Assembly: GCA_023391635.1 (NCBI GenBank) | Contig: JAEWAQ010000049.1 | Span: 62,001-126,000, forward strand | DNA: 64,000 bases | Source: Bacillota bacterium | Lineage (GTDB): Bacteria; Bacillota; Bacilli; Paenibacillales; Paenibacillaceae | Reading direction: 5' to 3' | Part shown: positions 34,508 through 43,922 of the stretch, in pieces | How positions within the stretch are numbered: position 1 is the first letter of the stretch | Layout of the letters: every line of letters begins with the position of its first letter | Notes under the pieces: generated by a model | What the model saw: the letters and a program-made list of their open reading frames with translations, nothing else | Told to the model about the DNA's origin: nothing | The model's database searches: none | Program-made: the position numbers and the translations under genes

Positions 34508-36208
34508 TCACTTCGTGCTTGCGAACCATTCGTTCGCTTCCTGGGTCAATGCTTCTCCGCCTGAACCAAGCCATTTGGCTACCGTAGCATCGTAAGTCGC
34601 ATCAATGTCAACTTCACCCAAGATCGCTTTCAAAATATACTCTTGAAGCATTGCGTTGAGATCAGACATTTTCGACGCAGAAGGAAGCGGCGCCTTCACA
34701 GCATTTCCAATACCTGTGTGGTTGGAAATCTGCTTAGTTATCTCATAGCGTTGTACGGCGCGTGGACCGCCGAATGCGGAAAGGAAGTCCGGATTCGTAG
34801 AGAACACTAGATCGAAGAACAAACCTGTTCCTAGGTTTTTACCTTGTGGGTGATATTCAGCTGATTCCGGCCAGTCTTTTTTGAAGACTCTCTGTCCAGC
34901 TTCATTAAACTCCCAAACAGTACCTTCTGGACCAAATTCAATGGAAACATAGAAATCTACGTCTGACACAAGTGTGTTAAGGATGACCAGAAGCTTCTCC
35001 ATCTTCTTCTCATCATTCTCAACTTGCTTTCCAAACGAGATAAAACGGGCTAGGAGACTTTCCGCATATGTGCCGGAATGACCGTCAGGTCCAATTGGCG
35101 GTGCCATATTCACATATACGGGCTGTGGTCCTGATTCAGGAACGGTATAGAACGGCTTAGTCACATACGCATTGGCAGGATCGCTGAAGAATTCTTGCCA
35201 CTGCGGATGTTGCGTAACCCATTTGGCATTCAGATGTCCATCGTTATCCCACTGATGATCATCGTACGTAAGGTTATCCATATAACCGATACGGCCTGAT
35301 GCAAACTTATAAGAAATATCATCTTGCCCGCCTGTTCTTCCCTTATCCGTAAGAAATTCCGGATCGATCAAGTCCATCTTCTTCCACTTTGCGAGGAGCT
35401 TCAAAGCTTCTTTTGTTTCGTCCAATGTGAATCCATATGCTAACTTGCCATCGCGCTCAAGGAAGAGGAACGGATTGGTGTTAAATGCGCCGAAGATCGA
35501 GTTGAACCAAAGAGAGTTATTGTCGCTTGCATTTGACAGCGCATAGGTATTCTTCTTGCCATCCTGATCCGGGTCATTATTGCGGAACTTCACGAAGACA
35601 TCTTCTAGTTCTTGAAGTGTTGTTGGAACATCACTGCCGATAATCTTCAGCCAATCCCCACGGATCGCAATGGCTCTTGGTGCAGAAGCCGTTTCCAAAC
35701 GAGGCAGACCATAAAGAACGCCGTTCAAGGTGCCATATGTGAATGCATTCGGATCTTGCTTCATGATGATATCATAATAGTCTGGTGCGAATTTCTTGAC
35801 CATGTCCAGCGGAATGCCCGCTAGGACATCGTTCTTTACATGACCGTTCAATTCATTTAAACCAGGGTACATGATATCCGGGATATCGCCGCTAGCCAGA
35901 AGAAGATTCAACTGCTGGCTATCATCCACGCGAACTGGTGTAATCGAGATATCGAACTTCTCCTCCATTAATTTCTGTCCGTACGTGTGATCTTCAAACG
36001 GATAGTTTGGGCCTTGCCACTTCAGCGCAATCGTCGCTTCTTTGGTTTCAGGACTGCTGCTGGAAGTATTGTTGTTTGTTGCTGCCGGGCTCGGGCTCGG
36101 GCTTGCATTCGAACCCGAGTTGTTCGATTTCCCGCCATTCCCGCACGCTGTAACGAATAAAGTGAAAACCAAGATCATCGCAAGTATTACGTTGGGCTTC
36201 CTCTTCAT
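34508..36208 (-). CDS. Extracellular solute-binding lipoprotein, uptake locus C
   Basis: A 566-residue lipoprotein with the signal MKRKPNVILAMILVFTLFVTACGN; the lipobox is FVTAC with Cys near residue 22, then a Ser/Asn/Pro tether. The body is a family 1 binding protein, with FRNNDPDQDGKKNTYALS as in LplA-type proteins. The ATG at 36208 has GAGGGGG nine bases upstream. It is the last gene of operon C, 30 bases after the permease. The neighbouring sialidase-like protein and sugar-acid enzymes suggest an acidic sugar as substrate (inference). Confidence 0.92.
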   Translation of the reverse strand: MKRKPNVILAMILVFTLFVTACGNGGKSNNSGSNASPSPSPAATNNNTSSSSPETKEATIALKWQGPNYPFEDHTYGQKLMEEKFDISITPVRVDDSQQLNLLLASGDIPDIMYPGLNELNGHVKNDVLAGIPLDMVKKFAPDYYDIIMKQDPNAFTYGTLNGVLYGLPRLETASAPRAIAIRGDWLKIIGSDVPTTLQELEDVFVKFRNNDPDQDGKKNTYALSNASDNNSLWFNSIFGAFNTNPFLFLERDGKLAYGFTLDETKEALKLLAKWKKMDLIDPEFLTDKGRTGGQDDISYKFASGRIGYMDNLTYDDHQWDNDGHLNAKWVTQHPQWQEFFSDPANAYVTKPFYTVPESGPQPVYVNMAPPIGPDGHSGTYAESLLARFISFGKQVENDEKKMEKLLVILNTLVSDVDFYVSIEFGPEGTVWEFNEAGQRVFKKDWPESAEYHPQGKNLGTGLFFDLVFSTNPDFLSAFGGPRAVQRYEITKQISNHTGIGNAVKAPLPSASKMSDLNAMLQEYILKAILGEVDIDATYDATVAKWLGSGGEALTQEANEWFASTK

Positions 36209-36237
36209 TGACAAATTCCCCCTCATTGTTGATTACA

Positions 36238-37128
36238 TTAGCCTTTAACTGCGCCAACCATGACACCTTTTACAAAAAATTTCTGAATAAAAGGATACAC
36301 GCATAAAATCGGAATGATGGTGACCATAATCGCTGCAGCGCGAATGGATTCTGGCGATGGCATATTCTTCTTCTGGACGGAAGCCAAACTGTTCGTAAGC
36401 TGATCGTTCATAGCTGCATTCTGTTCGATCACCAATCGACGAATATGAACACTGATCACATGTTTATCCATAGAATTGATGTAAATCAACGAATCGAACC
36501 AAGCATTCCAGTGGTTTACGGCTTGCCATAAACCAATCGTAGCGATTACAGGCAATGAAAGCGGAATGATAACCTGTGTGAATATCCGAAGATCTCCTGC
36601 TCCGTCAAGACGAGCAGATTCCTCAAGTTCTTCTGGAATACCCATAAAGAAATTGCGGATAATTAACAAATAAAAGGCGTTAACCATCGGTCCCAGTACG
36701 AGAATCCAAATATTATCCAGCAACTCAAGATTACGCATGAGCAAATAAGTCGGGATGAGACCACCGCCGAAGAAAATGGTAATAATGAAGATCGTGGTGT
36801 AAATCTTCACATGCGGCAAATATTTTTTCGATAACGCATACGCTGCCGCCGACATCACAATGAGTGATAGAGCCGTGCCTACAACAGTGCGGAATAGAGT
36901 GCTCGCATAACCCGTATACACATAATTCATGGACAAGAACTTGCGATACGCTTCTAGCGTGAATCCTTCCGGCCACAAAAATAACGCAAAATCTCTGCTA
37001 TACAATCCTGCTGATGTGCTTAATGACATGTTGATCAAGTACACGAACGGGTACAGGATGGACAAGCTGAGAATAGACAGTGCAACATAGTTGAAAATGT
37101 CAAACAATGAAAGACGTTGTTTCCTCAA
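36238..37128 (-). CDS. Carbohydrate ABC permease, LplC/YtcP type, uptake locus C
   Basis: A 296-residue MalG-like permease with six membrane segments. The EAA loop is EESARLDGAGDLRIFTQVII, and the end KFFVKGVMVGAVKG matches the other LplC-type proteins here. The start is TTG behind GAGGAGG, well spaced. It sits 12 bases from the other permease, so they are co-translated. Confidence 0.92.
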   Translation of the reverse strand: MRKQRLSLFDIFNYVALSILSLSILYPFVYLINMSLSTSAGLYSRDFALFLWPEGFTLEAYRKFLSMNYVYTGYASTLFRTVVGTALSLIVMSAAAYALSKKYLPHVKIYTTIFIITIFFGGGLIPTYLLMRNLELLDNIWILVLGPMVNAFYLLIIRNFFMGIPEELEESARLDGAGDLRIFTQVIIPLSLPVIATIGLWQAVNHWNAWFDSLIYINSMDKHVISVHIRRLVIEQNAAMNDQLTNSLASVQKKNMPSPESIRAAAIMVTIIPILCVYPFIQKFFVKGVMVGAVKG

Positions 37129-37140
37129 GGCTTGCCTCCT

Positions 37141-38052
37141 CTACCATAATCCTGTATGTCCCATTCGATTGACAATTTTATTAGCTATCAGAACGAGTAT
37201 GAGTCCAATGCCATTTTTAAATAAGCTTACTGCTGTAGATATACTATAATTCCCCTGCTCTAGGCCAACTCGATAAGCATAAGTATCTAGTATATCCGCA
37301 ACCTCAAACACCTTGAAATTATAAAGATTAAATATCTGATCGAACCCCGCATTCAAAATACTGCCCACCTGCAAAATCAACATAATGGCAATGATATTGG
37401 CAATGCACGGGATCGTAATGCTGAGCATCTGACGAACTCTCCCTGCACCATCCATCTTCGCTGAGTCATACAGCTGCGGATCGATGCCGCTAATGGCAGC
37501 CAGATAGATGATAGAGCCCCAGCCAACACTTTGCCATATATCCGAAACGACGATGATGGACAAGAACCAATACTTGTCCGCCAAAAAATAGATCGGTTGC
37601 CCTCCGAAGAATTCAATAATCTTGTTTACGACGCCACTGGATGGAGACAGCATTTCCATCATGATGCTCCCGATGATCACCCATGATAAGAAATGGGGCA
37701 GGTAGCTGATGTTCTGTGTAATACGCTTGAATGCCGTGCTTCGAATCTCGTTGATGAACAGCGCAAGTACGACTGCACCGCCAAAAGTGAATATTAGCTT
37801 CAAACCGCTGATCACAACGGTGTTGCGCAGGATGCGAGTGAAGTTGGTACTTGCATTAAACAGCTGGTGGAAATGCTCGAATCCGACCCAAGGGCTTGCC
37901 CAAACCCCCTTAGTAAAAGAATAGTCTTTGAACGCGATCAATACGCCGTACATGGGTGCATAATTGAAAATGATCATGTACGTTAATGCCGGAAGGAGTA
38001 ATAGGAATAAAAATTTATACTTCACATAAGCCTTCCAGGTTACTATCCCCAC
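37141..38052 (-). CDS. Carbohydrate ABC permease, LplB type, uptake locus C
   Basis: A ~303-residue MalF-like permease with six membrane segments; EAA loop YDSAKMDGAGRVRQMLSITI. The frame is open to 38085, but the GTG at 38052 (VGIVTWKAYVKYKFLF) has AAGGGGGTG at good spacing, while the earlier GTG has its only purine stretch too close. It is the first transporter gene of operon C, 120 bases behind the sensor regulator. Confidence 0.88.
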   Translation of the reverse strand: MGIVTWKAYVKYKFLFLLLLPALTYMIIFNYAPMYGVLIAFKDYSFTKGVWASPWVGFEHFHQLFNASTNFTRILRNTVVISGLKLIFTFGGAVVLALFINEIRSTAFKRITQNISYLPHFLSWVIIGSIMMEMLSPSSGVVNKIIEFFGGQPIYFLADKYWFLSIIVVSDIWQSVGWGSIIYLAAISGIDPQLYDSAKMDGAGRVRQMLSITIPCIANIIAIMLILQVGSILNAGFDQIFNLYNFKVFEVADILDTYAYRVGLEQGNYSISTAVSLFKNGIGLILVLIANKIVNRMGHTGLW

Positions 38053-38205
38053 ATAAACACCCCCTTTTTCCGTAACCGCTTTCACTCCTTCGAAATTAAT
38101 TTAAACGATAGCGGCTGCCGGAGACAATCTCAACAATTTGGGATACCTTCGTTTTCTTATCATGATTCGAGTACAAGGGGGGGATTTAGGGTAAACTTCA
38201 CTTTC

Positions 38206-40428
38206 TTATGATTCCTTAGATTTCTTGATTTCACTGCCTCGGACGTGTAATTTGTACTGATTTGGCGTCATGCCGAATCTGCGTTTGAAACGTGTAATAA
38301 AGTAGGTGCTATTGGTCATCCCGACCTTGCCGGCAATTTCCTCCACCTTCAAGTTAGTGCTCCCAAGCAGTTCTCTTGCCTTCTCCATTCTCAACTCGGA
38401 TACATAATCGGATACCCCAATATTGAAGGTTTTCTTAAATAACGCTGATATATAAGTGGCGCTAATAAATGTCTTATGAGACAGCAACTCCAATGAAATC
38501 TCTCCATGATAATGGGCATCAATGTAGCTCTTAACATTCTGAATGAGGATAGGGTTCGTATTCTCCTCTACATTCAAAGAGAAAATGTCGCCAATGAACG
38601 TCTTCAGCCATTCCAACGCTTCGAATATGTCTTCCTTGCGGTAGAACTCCTCAGGAACATTCCTGTAGACGAGCATATTCTCACCGCTCCTTGGTTCAGC
38701 CTCCATCATTTTCTGAATTACGAGCTGCATGATCTGATGGATGGCGAACTCCACACTCTCCATTCGGTAGCTTTGCTTGGACAGCTTTGCAGCGATACAA
38801 TCAAGCAGACGATAAATCTCTTGAACATGGTGAGCTTCGAAGGCATGAACAAGCTGTCGATAGATCTCCGGTATACGAAACTCTTCCATTCTCGCTACAG
38901 CACTGCTGTACAGCACCTCGGATTTGTCCTTAAGCAGGAAGTGATGCTTCAGCGCTCTGAGCGCCTGATCGCAGGAGGCATGTAATTGTCCGATTTCACT
39001 GACCGTCGATCCGACACCTGCACAGATCGGGAATGTGAATGTGCTGGACAATAGGGAAGCTGCCGATTCAATCTGTTTATACACAAGGTTCTCGTCGGTT
39101 CTGAAATTAATAACGACAACCATAATATTTTTGGAATAGGAAGTGATCAGCACATTATAATTTGTCATCAAGTCCGACTGAACAACAGCATATTCAAGCT
39201 GCTCGAATACCTTTTCATTCATGTCCGTCTCATTTATTTGAAAAGCTGCAACGATACACCGCTCTTCATTCAGGATATTGCTTATTTCTGCGTTGCTTTC
39301 ATCATCAATAATGCCTCGCAGCAGCTGATTCAGCCTGCTCCTGTTCGCCTGTATCCGAAGGGCGTTCACGGATAAATACATATTTTTAATCGTATCGTTA
39401 ATAAAAGTATAGGCATTACCATTCAGCTTGTGCGTGCCGCTCGTATGCAAGATGTGGGCAATAATTTGCTTGATCGGTCTATATTGATTGACCGCGACGA
39501 ATAAGGCAAATACGAGACCTATCATAAAAGCGCCTAACGATACGTAGATAATCATATTCTGAATATAACCGGATACGCGAAAGAAATCGCTAAGCGGCAT
39601 GATCAGCGTATAGGTCCAACCATTATAGCTGGAAGTATGGCTAAGCAGCATAACACGTTGTCCATTGATCTCATGAATATTCAACTGCGCCTCTGCTTCC
39701 TGGCCGGCTGCGATGAGATCATCTGCCTCGGCCATCGCATAATGAGCGGAAGGATTCGATGGAATGACAATTCCGTTCTGATTATTTTGAATGAGTATGG
39801 CTTCATTCGGATGAACCAATTGGCTGCTCAGGATATTGGAAATGTATTTGCTGTAAATATTAATATATAGAATAAATACAGGCTTTCCATCCTGCTTAAA
39901 TGCCGACGCTCTCGCGTAGCTGATGACCTCTCCTGTTCTTTCGAAGGTAAGATTGGCTTCCTCGTTGAATTGAAACCAGTTCGTATTGCCTTTTGGATCC
40001 GTCATGAAATGATCGACAAATTCGTTAGTATCTATAGACTGATAATCATATTTAATGCCTCTGCTGGAGATCAGCGTCCGCTTATCCGGGTAATAAATAT
40101 TCAGAGATTCAACGAATGGAAGCACGGCAATCAGCTTCTTCAGCTGTTTGTACGCTTCAACATCGCTGTAACCCCCAGTAAAGTCCAAATTCTGCGGTGC
40201 AAGCAATTGCTCCAGCACAACCTTCTCCGCCGGCTCCAACACGCCTAACTCGATAATCGAATTCACATAGGTCATTCGCTGAACATTGATATCCGATATT
40301 TCCTTCTCTACCATTTTCGTGATCATGCCCATCAGTATTAACCCAATTAAGCCAATGATCACAACAATCATAAGCACATTCCAAATAAAATACTGTTTTA
40401 GAACGCCGAATTTAAGTTGATATTTCAT
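38206..40428 (-). CDS. Membrane-bound AraC-family regulator with extracytoplasmic sensor (uptake locus C)
   Basis: A 740-residue YesN-like regulator. Membrane segments lie near residues 14-36 (VLMIVVIIGLIGLILMGMI) and ~295-318 (MIIYVSLGAFMIGLVFALFV), with a Cache-like sensor of ~260 residues between. The AraC DNA-binding domain fills the last ~100 residues (YISALFKKTFNIGVSDYV, FITRFKRRFGMTPNQY). GGAGG precedes the ATG. It is followed in the same direction by operon C and preceded by the sialidase-like gene; it probably controls transporter C. Confidence 0.92.
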   Translation of the reverse strand: MKYQLKFGVLKQYFIWNVLMIVVIIGLIGLILMGMITKMVEKEISDINVQRMTYVNSIIELGVLEPAEKVVLEQLLAPQNLDFTGGYSDVEAYKQLKKLIAVLPFVESLNIYYPDKRTLISSRGIKYDYQSIDTNEFVDHFMTDPKGNTNWFQFNEEANLTFERTGEVISYARASAFKQDGKPVFILYINIYSKYISNILSSQLVHPNEAILIQNNQNGIVIPSNPSAHYAMAEADDLIAAGQEAEAQLNIHEINGQRVMLLSHTSSYNGWTYTLIMPLSDFFRVSGYIQNMIIYVSLGAFMIGLVFALFVAVNQYRPIKQIIAHILHTSGTHKLNGNAYTFINDTIKNMYLSVNALRIQANRSRLNQLLRGIIDDESNAEISNILNEERCIVAAFQINETDMNEKVFEQLEYAVVQSDLMTNYNVLITSYSKNIMVVVINFRTDENLVYKQIESAASLLSSTFTFPICAGVGSTVSEIGQLHASCDQALRALKHHFLLKDKSEVLYSSAVARMEEFRIPEIYRQLVHAFEAHHVQEIYRLLDCIAAKLSKQSYRMESVEFAIHQIMQLVIQKMMEAEPRSGENMLVYRNVPEEFYRKEDIFEALEWLKTFIGDIFSLNVEENTNPILIQNVKSYIDAHYHGEISLELLSHKTFISATYISALFKKTFNIGVSDYVSELRMEKARELLGSTNLKVEEIAGKVGMTNSTYFITRFKRRFGMTPNQYKLHVRGSEIKKSKES

Positions 40429-40450
40429 ATGGCCTCCATGAATAATGATT

Positions 40451-40482
40451 TTACGCCCTCAACTCGTCGCTTGAGGGCGTAA
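40451..40482 (-). terminator. 12-bp perfect inverted repeat between the sialidase-like gene and the sensor regulator
   Basis: TTACGCCCTCAA and its exact complement enclose an 8-base loop, 40 bases after the sialidase-like stop codon and 22 bases before the regulator start. No strong U-run follows on either strand. A terminator for the upstream operon is the simplest reading; an operator near the regulator's ribosome site is the alternative. Confidence 0.5.
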
Positions 40483-40522
40483 TGGTCATGATGTCTTTGA
40501 TGCGATGGTTACAATACTGCGA

Positions 40523-41593
40523 TTATACGCTTAATATCGTTCCGCCAATATAGCGTACGCCAATGGGATCGCTCTTGTCATTGAAATAATAGGAGACTAA
40601 CAGCTCTCCCGGGCGCACCTCCACAGCTCGAGGATAGCCCAAGTCAAGACTCCCTCCATCATCGCGCAAAATCAACTCGGGTCCCCACGTCCTTCCGTTG
40701 TCCTCGCTCATTCGAGCACGTACGCCATAGCCGGGACGTCGGTAGCCATATACGGCAAACAAACTTCCGTCTGCCATCAGGGTCAGATGAACCGTATCCC
40801 CATGCTCGTTCATTCGCGAGACAAAACGCCAAGTCAACCCGCCATCATCCGACGCATATAATTCATCCCATGCTGCAATCATATCCGGCTTACATCTTAC
40901 AGCGACCAATATCGTACCGTCCTTCATCAATACGGGTGAAGGGCAGATCATACGATATTCATTGCTATTAGGCATTAAGGAAATCAACGTCCAACTGACG
41001 CCGCTATCAAAAGATGCGAAAACAACGGGACGATCGTGCGGATTATTCCGCGGTTGAGCAGTCAAGAACAGAAGCACCACGCCATCCGGACGAACGATAT
41101 AGGAAGGCCTTCCCTGGTACCTGGGGATATCGCACTTGGGAAGAAGTGCCGGCTCCCCCCAGGTTTCTCCCCCATCTTTGGACATCTTGATCCAGGCAGT
41201 CGCATTCGGTTCTCCGGAATTAGGCGAACACCAACATTCCAGTAAAACATGGGGATCGGTAAAATCAAAGCCTTCGGTATACGTAAATGGCTTTCCAAAA
41301 CGCAAATCGTGGGTGGTCTGGACATTATCGGCGATCTCCGATGCTTCACTCCATGTTAATCCACCATCCCTTGTTCGTACAGACTTGATTTTACTATAGG
41401 TTTCGACTCGTCCATGGCTGAGGTTCGAGGGAATGGAATAATCACATGGAATATTCATAAAAGCCACCAGAATATTATGCTCATTCATCTTCCACATTCC
41501 CGCGTTGAAAGGCCAAGAACAGAACTCCTGTTGATTCCTGTAAATCGTAATATGCTCCATTTTCGCCGGCCTTACAGGTTTATTATATTCCAT
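40523..41593 (-). CDS. Asp-box (BNR) sialidase-superfamily protein
   Basis: A 356-residue six-bladed-propeller protein without signal peptide. Five Asp-boxes of the form SxDxGxTW are visible: RTRDGGLTW, MSKDGGETW, ASFDSGVSW, ASDDGGLTW and MSEDNGRTW. Arginines that could bind a carboxylate are present (for example RPSYIVRPDG and GYPRAVEVRPG), but the classical FRIP motif of GH33 sialidases is absent, so true sialidase activity is uncertain. GGGAGTGA precedes the ATG. It lies 33 bases after the PdxA-like gene, in the same direction, between a sugar-acid pathway and transporter C. It may release or lyse an acidic sugar inside the cell. Confidence 0.82.
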   Translation of the reverse strand: MEYNKPVRPAKMEHITIYRNQQEFCSWPFNAGMWKMNEHNILVAFMNIPCDYSIPSNLSHGRVETYSKIKSVRTRDGGLTWSEASEIADNVQTTHDLRFGKPFTYTEGFDFTDPHVLLECWCSPNSGEPNATAWIKMSKDGGETWGEPALLPKCDIPRYQGRPSYIVRPDGVVLLFLTAQPRNNPHDRPVVFASFDSGVSWTLISLMPNSNEYRMICPSPVLMKDGTILVAVRCKPDMIAAWDELYASDDGGLTWRFVSRMNEHGDTVHLTLMADGSLFAVYGYRRPGYGVRARMSEDNGRTWGPELILRDDGGSLDLGYPRAVEVRPGELLVSYYFNDKSDPIGVRYIGGTILSV

Positions 41594-41626
41594 TGGTCGT
41601 CACTCCCGGTTGTGTAATGTTCACCC

Positions 41627-42616
41627 TTATGCCAATTCGATAGCCGAATGAATCGCTTCAATCAAGCTGTTTTCATCCGCCAGATTTTTACCCGCAATAT
41701 CGAAGGCTGTGCCATGATCGACGGAGGTTCTGATCACGCCGCCATTTAATCCGACGGTGATATTGACTCCGGATTCAATACCCAATACTTTTACGGGAAT
41801 ATGACCTTGATCGTGATAGCAAGCAACAACCATGTCAAAATCACCGCGAATGGCCCTGAAGAACAGTGTATCTGCCGGATAGGGGCCCGTAACGTCCATT
41901 CCTTGTGCGACTGCCCGTTGAATAGCCGGCACCAGCTTCCGTTCTTCCTCTCCATCTCCGAACAATCCGTTCTCTCCTGCATGAGGGTTGATTCCGCAAA
42001 CGGCAATTTTGGGATTCTCGTTTCCCGCCCGCTTCAACGTGTCATAAGCAAGCTGAATGACCTTGAAAGTTCGCTCTGGCGTGATCATTTCGATCGCTTT
42101 CAGCAATCCGACATGAGTTGTCAAATGGATGACTTTCATCTTGGCCGTCGATAGCATCATCGAATATTCCTTGGTGCCGGTCAAGTCTGCCAATATTTCG
42201 GTATGTCCCGGATATAGATGTCCCCCCAGTCGCAGCGCCTCCTTATTCAAAGGCGCTGTACAAATGGCATCTATGGATCGCTCCTTGGCCAATTCGACTG
42301 CTTTGGCTACGTAATGAAAGGCAGCATTACCGGCTGCCGCAGACAGCTTTCCGAATGGAATGTCCTTCGTCAACAGCTGGAGATCCAGACAATCGATCGT
42401 GCCGGGAGTGAATCGCGCATCCTTCAGAACCTGAATACGATGGAGCTGCGTATCCGCTGCATGAACGACCTCAATGGCTCTCTGCAGAATGGGGGCATCG
42501 CCAATAACGACGGGTCGACATTGCTCGTAAATCGATTGATGCTGAAGCGCCTTAACGATAATTTCCGGTCCGACGCCCGCGGCATCTCCCATTGTTATGC
42601 CTATGACCGGTTTCAA
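41627..42616 (-). CDS. pdxA: PdxA-family 4-phospho-hydroxyacid dehydrogenase (probably PdxA2)
   Basis: A 329-residue NAD-dependent dehydrogenase/decarboxylase. Family blocks are GITMGDAAGVGPEI at the start, TAPLNKEAL, the metal histidine His168 in LTTHVGLLKAI, INPHAGENGLFGDGEE, and ACYHDQGHIPVK. PdxA itself makes pyridoxal precursor, but members encoded beside DUF1537 kinases (PdxA2) oxidise D-threonate- or erythronate-4-phosphate to dihydroxyacetone phosphate and CO2. The start overlaps the kinase stop by four bases, which argues for PdxA2. The precise substrate is inference. Confidence 0.9.
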   Translation of the reverse strand: MKPVIGITMGDAAGVGPEIIVKALQHQSIYEQCRPVVIGDAPILQRAIEVVHAADTQLHRIQVLKDARFTPGTIDCLDLQLLTKDIPFGKLSAAAGNAAFHYVAKAVELAKERSIDAICTAPLNKEALRLGGHLYPGHTEILADLTGTKEYSMMLSTAKMKVIHLTTHVGLLKAIEMITPERTFKVIQLAYDTLKRAGNENPKIAVCGINPHAGENGLFGDGEEERKLVPAIQRAVAQGMDVTGPYPADTLFFRAIRGDFDMVVACYHDQGHIPVKVLGIESGVNITVGLNGGVIRTSVDHGTAFDIAGKNLADENSLIEAIHSAIELA

Positions 42617-43911
42617 TGTTTTTCACCTCCTGCTAACGCTCGCATAGCTCGCAGCAATACTTCATCCCCGCCGAAGCCTCCGGCTTTCGTAATCACATGA
42701 ATTCCCTTGTGAACAGATAACCTGCCGACAGGAACGCCAGCTTCAATCTCGGCAATCAACTCGAATTGTCCAGCTCCCAAGTGCATGATCACCTGCCTGG
42801 CCGTATCTCCGCCTGTCAGCACAAGTTTGGATATGCCGCATTGCTTGATGATGCGCGCCGCTGTATTTCCCAATGCGTCGCTTATCGCGTTGCTCACTTG
42901 AGCGGCATCCATTCCGCGCTCTCTGCCTTGCCTTCGAGCGCTCTGTATCGTTGCGGGGCTGTCTGACGAATAAAGAACGACATGCTTTTGCCGATCAAGT
43001 AAAGCTTGAAGAGCCAAATAGTAAACTCGTTCATGCTCTGTACGTCTTTCTTCTTCCGTCAACGCCAACAAAGAGTTCCATTCGATTCCCATGACATGAT
43101 CTTGCTGCAGCAAGTAATCCAACTGACGTCTGGATGCCGGGTTTACACTGCCTACTACAACTATAACCCTATCGGAATCGGCGTTGACATGCGCTTGGCT
43201 TGCTTCAATGGCCGGGAATTGACTCGTTAAAGCGTAAGCCAATCCTGCCGATCCGGACCAAATCACATGGTAATCCCCCCCTTGAAATAATGCTGCAATT
43301 GAATCCAAATCCTCGTCCGTTTCAGCATCGAACAGCAGATAAGGAATGTCCATCCGATGTAATTGTTCGATCCGCTCGGTCAGTAGTGCGCGATCGCCTC
43401 TTAGCAGCTCGGTTGTAATGAGCGAGAACGGCTTTTCCGATTGCTCCTGCAACAACTCCGGAAGGTATGAACGGGTTGACGGATTTTTGGGGTCGTTCGA
43501 GGTCGCTGTCTCATGAAGCAACAAGCCATCGACAAACATACTTCCGTTTTTCATGACTCTCCCAACTTTAGGGTAAGAGGGCGCAATCACGATAAAGTCT
43601 GGTTGAAACGCACGGTAAATGGCGTCCCATTCCGCGCCTATATTCCCTCTAAGCGTGGAATCAATCTTCTTATAGATGATTTCAGGCAGCGTTTCTTGTT
43701 GTTTAATGGATTCGCACGCCCGATTAACCCGCTCAAAGGCTTCCTGCCTGGAGGAAGAGCGGCTGTCTGTATCGAATACGACAACATCCCGTTCACTCAT
43801 AATTTTCATCTCAAGATCAAGTAAAACCGTGGTAGACAGCCCTTTACGAGTAAACTGTACACCTGTATCATTGGCCCCTGTAAGATCGTCCGCGATGATA
43901 GCAACCTTCAC
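42613..43911 (-). CDS. Four-carbon acid sugar kinase family protein (DUF1537/SBD)
   Basis: A 432-residue kinase. The N-terminal substrate domain begins VKVAIIADDLTGANDTGVQF, with the characteristic DDLTGA block; the C-terminal nucleotide domain contains LVLTGGDTARQVI and GVPVGRL, with a GGFG near the end. Relatives are D-threonate, D-erythronate and 3-oxo-tetronate kinases. The GTG at 43911 is preferred because AGGGTG lies eight bases upstream and this start clears the regulator gene; 11 more codons are open. It is coupled to the PdxA gene by a four-base overlap, so the pair probably acts in sequence on a sugar acid. Confidence 0.9.
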   Translation of the reverse strand: MKVAIIADDLTGANDTGVQFTRKGLSTTVLLDLEMKIMSERDVVVFDTDSRSSSRQEAFERVNRACESIKQQETLPEIIYKKIDSTLRGNIGAEWDAIYRAFQPDFIVIAPSYPKVGRVMKNGSMFVDGLLLHETATSNDPKNPSTRSYLPELLQEQSEKPFSLITTELLRGDRALLTERIEQLHRMDIPYLLFDAETDEDLDSIAALFQGGDYHVIWSGSAGLAYALTSQFPAIEASQAHVNADSDRVIVVVGSVNPASRRQLDYLLQQDHVMGIEWNSLLALTEEERRTEHERVYYLALQALLDRQKHVVLYSSDSPATIQSARRQGRERGMDAAQVSNAISDALGNTAARIIKQCGISKLVLTGGDTARQVIMHLGAGQFELIAEIEAGVPVGRLSVHKGIHVITKAGGFGGDEVLLRAMRALAGGEKH

Positions 43912-43922
43912 AAGCACACACC

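Noticed and set aside
40523..41593. Secreted GH33 sialidase
   Set aside because: There is no signal peptide and no FRIP motif; only the Asp-box propeller is supported.
41627..42616. Role in vitamin B6 synthesis for the PdxA-family gene
   Set aside because: It overlaps a DUF1537 kinase gene and sits in a sugar uptake region, which fits PdxA2-type catabolism better; a housekeeping role cannot be fully excluded.
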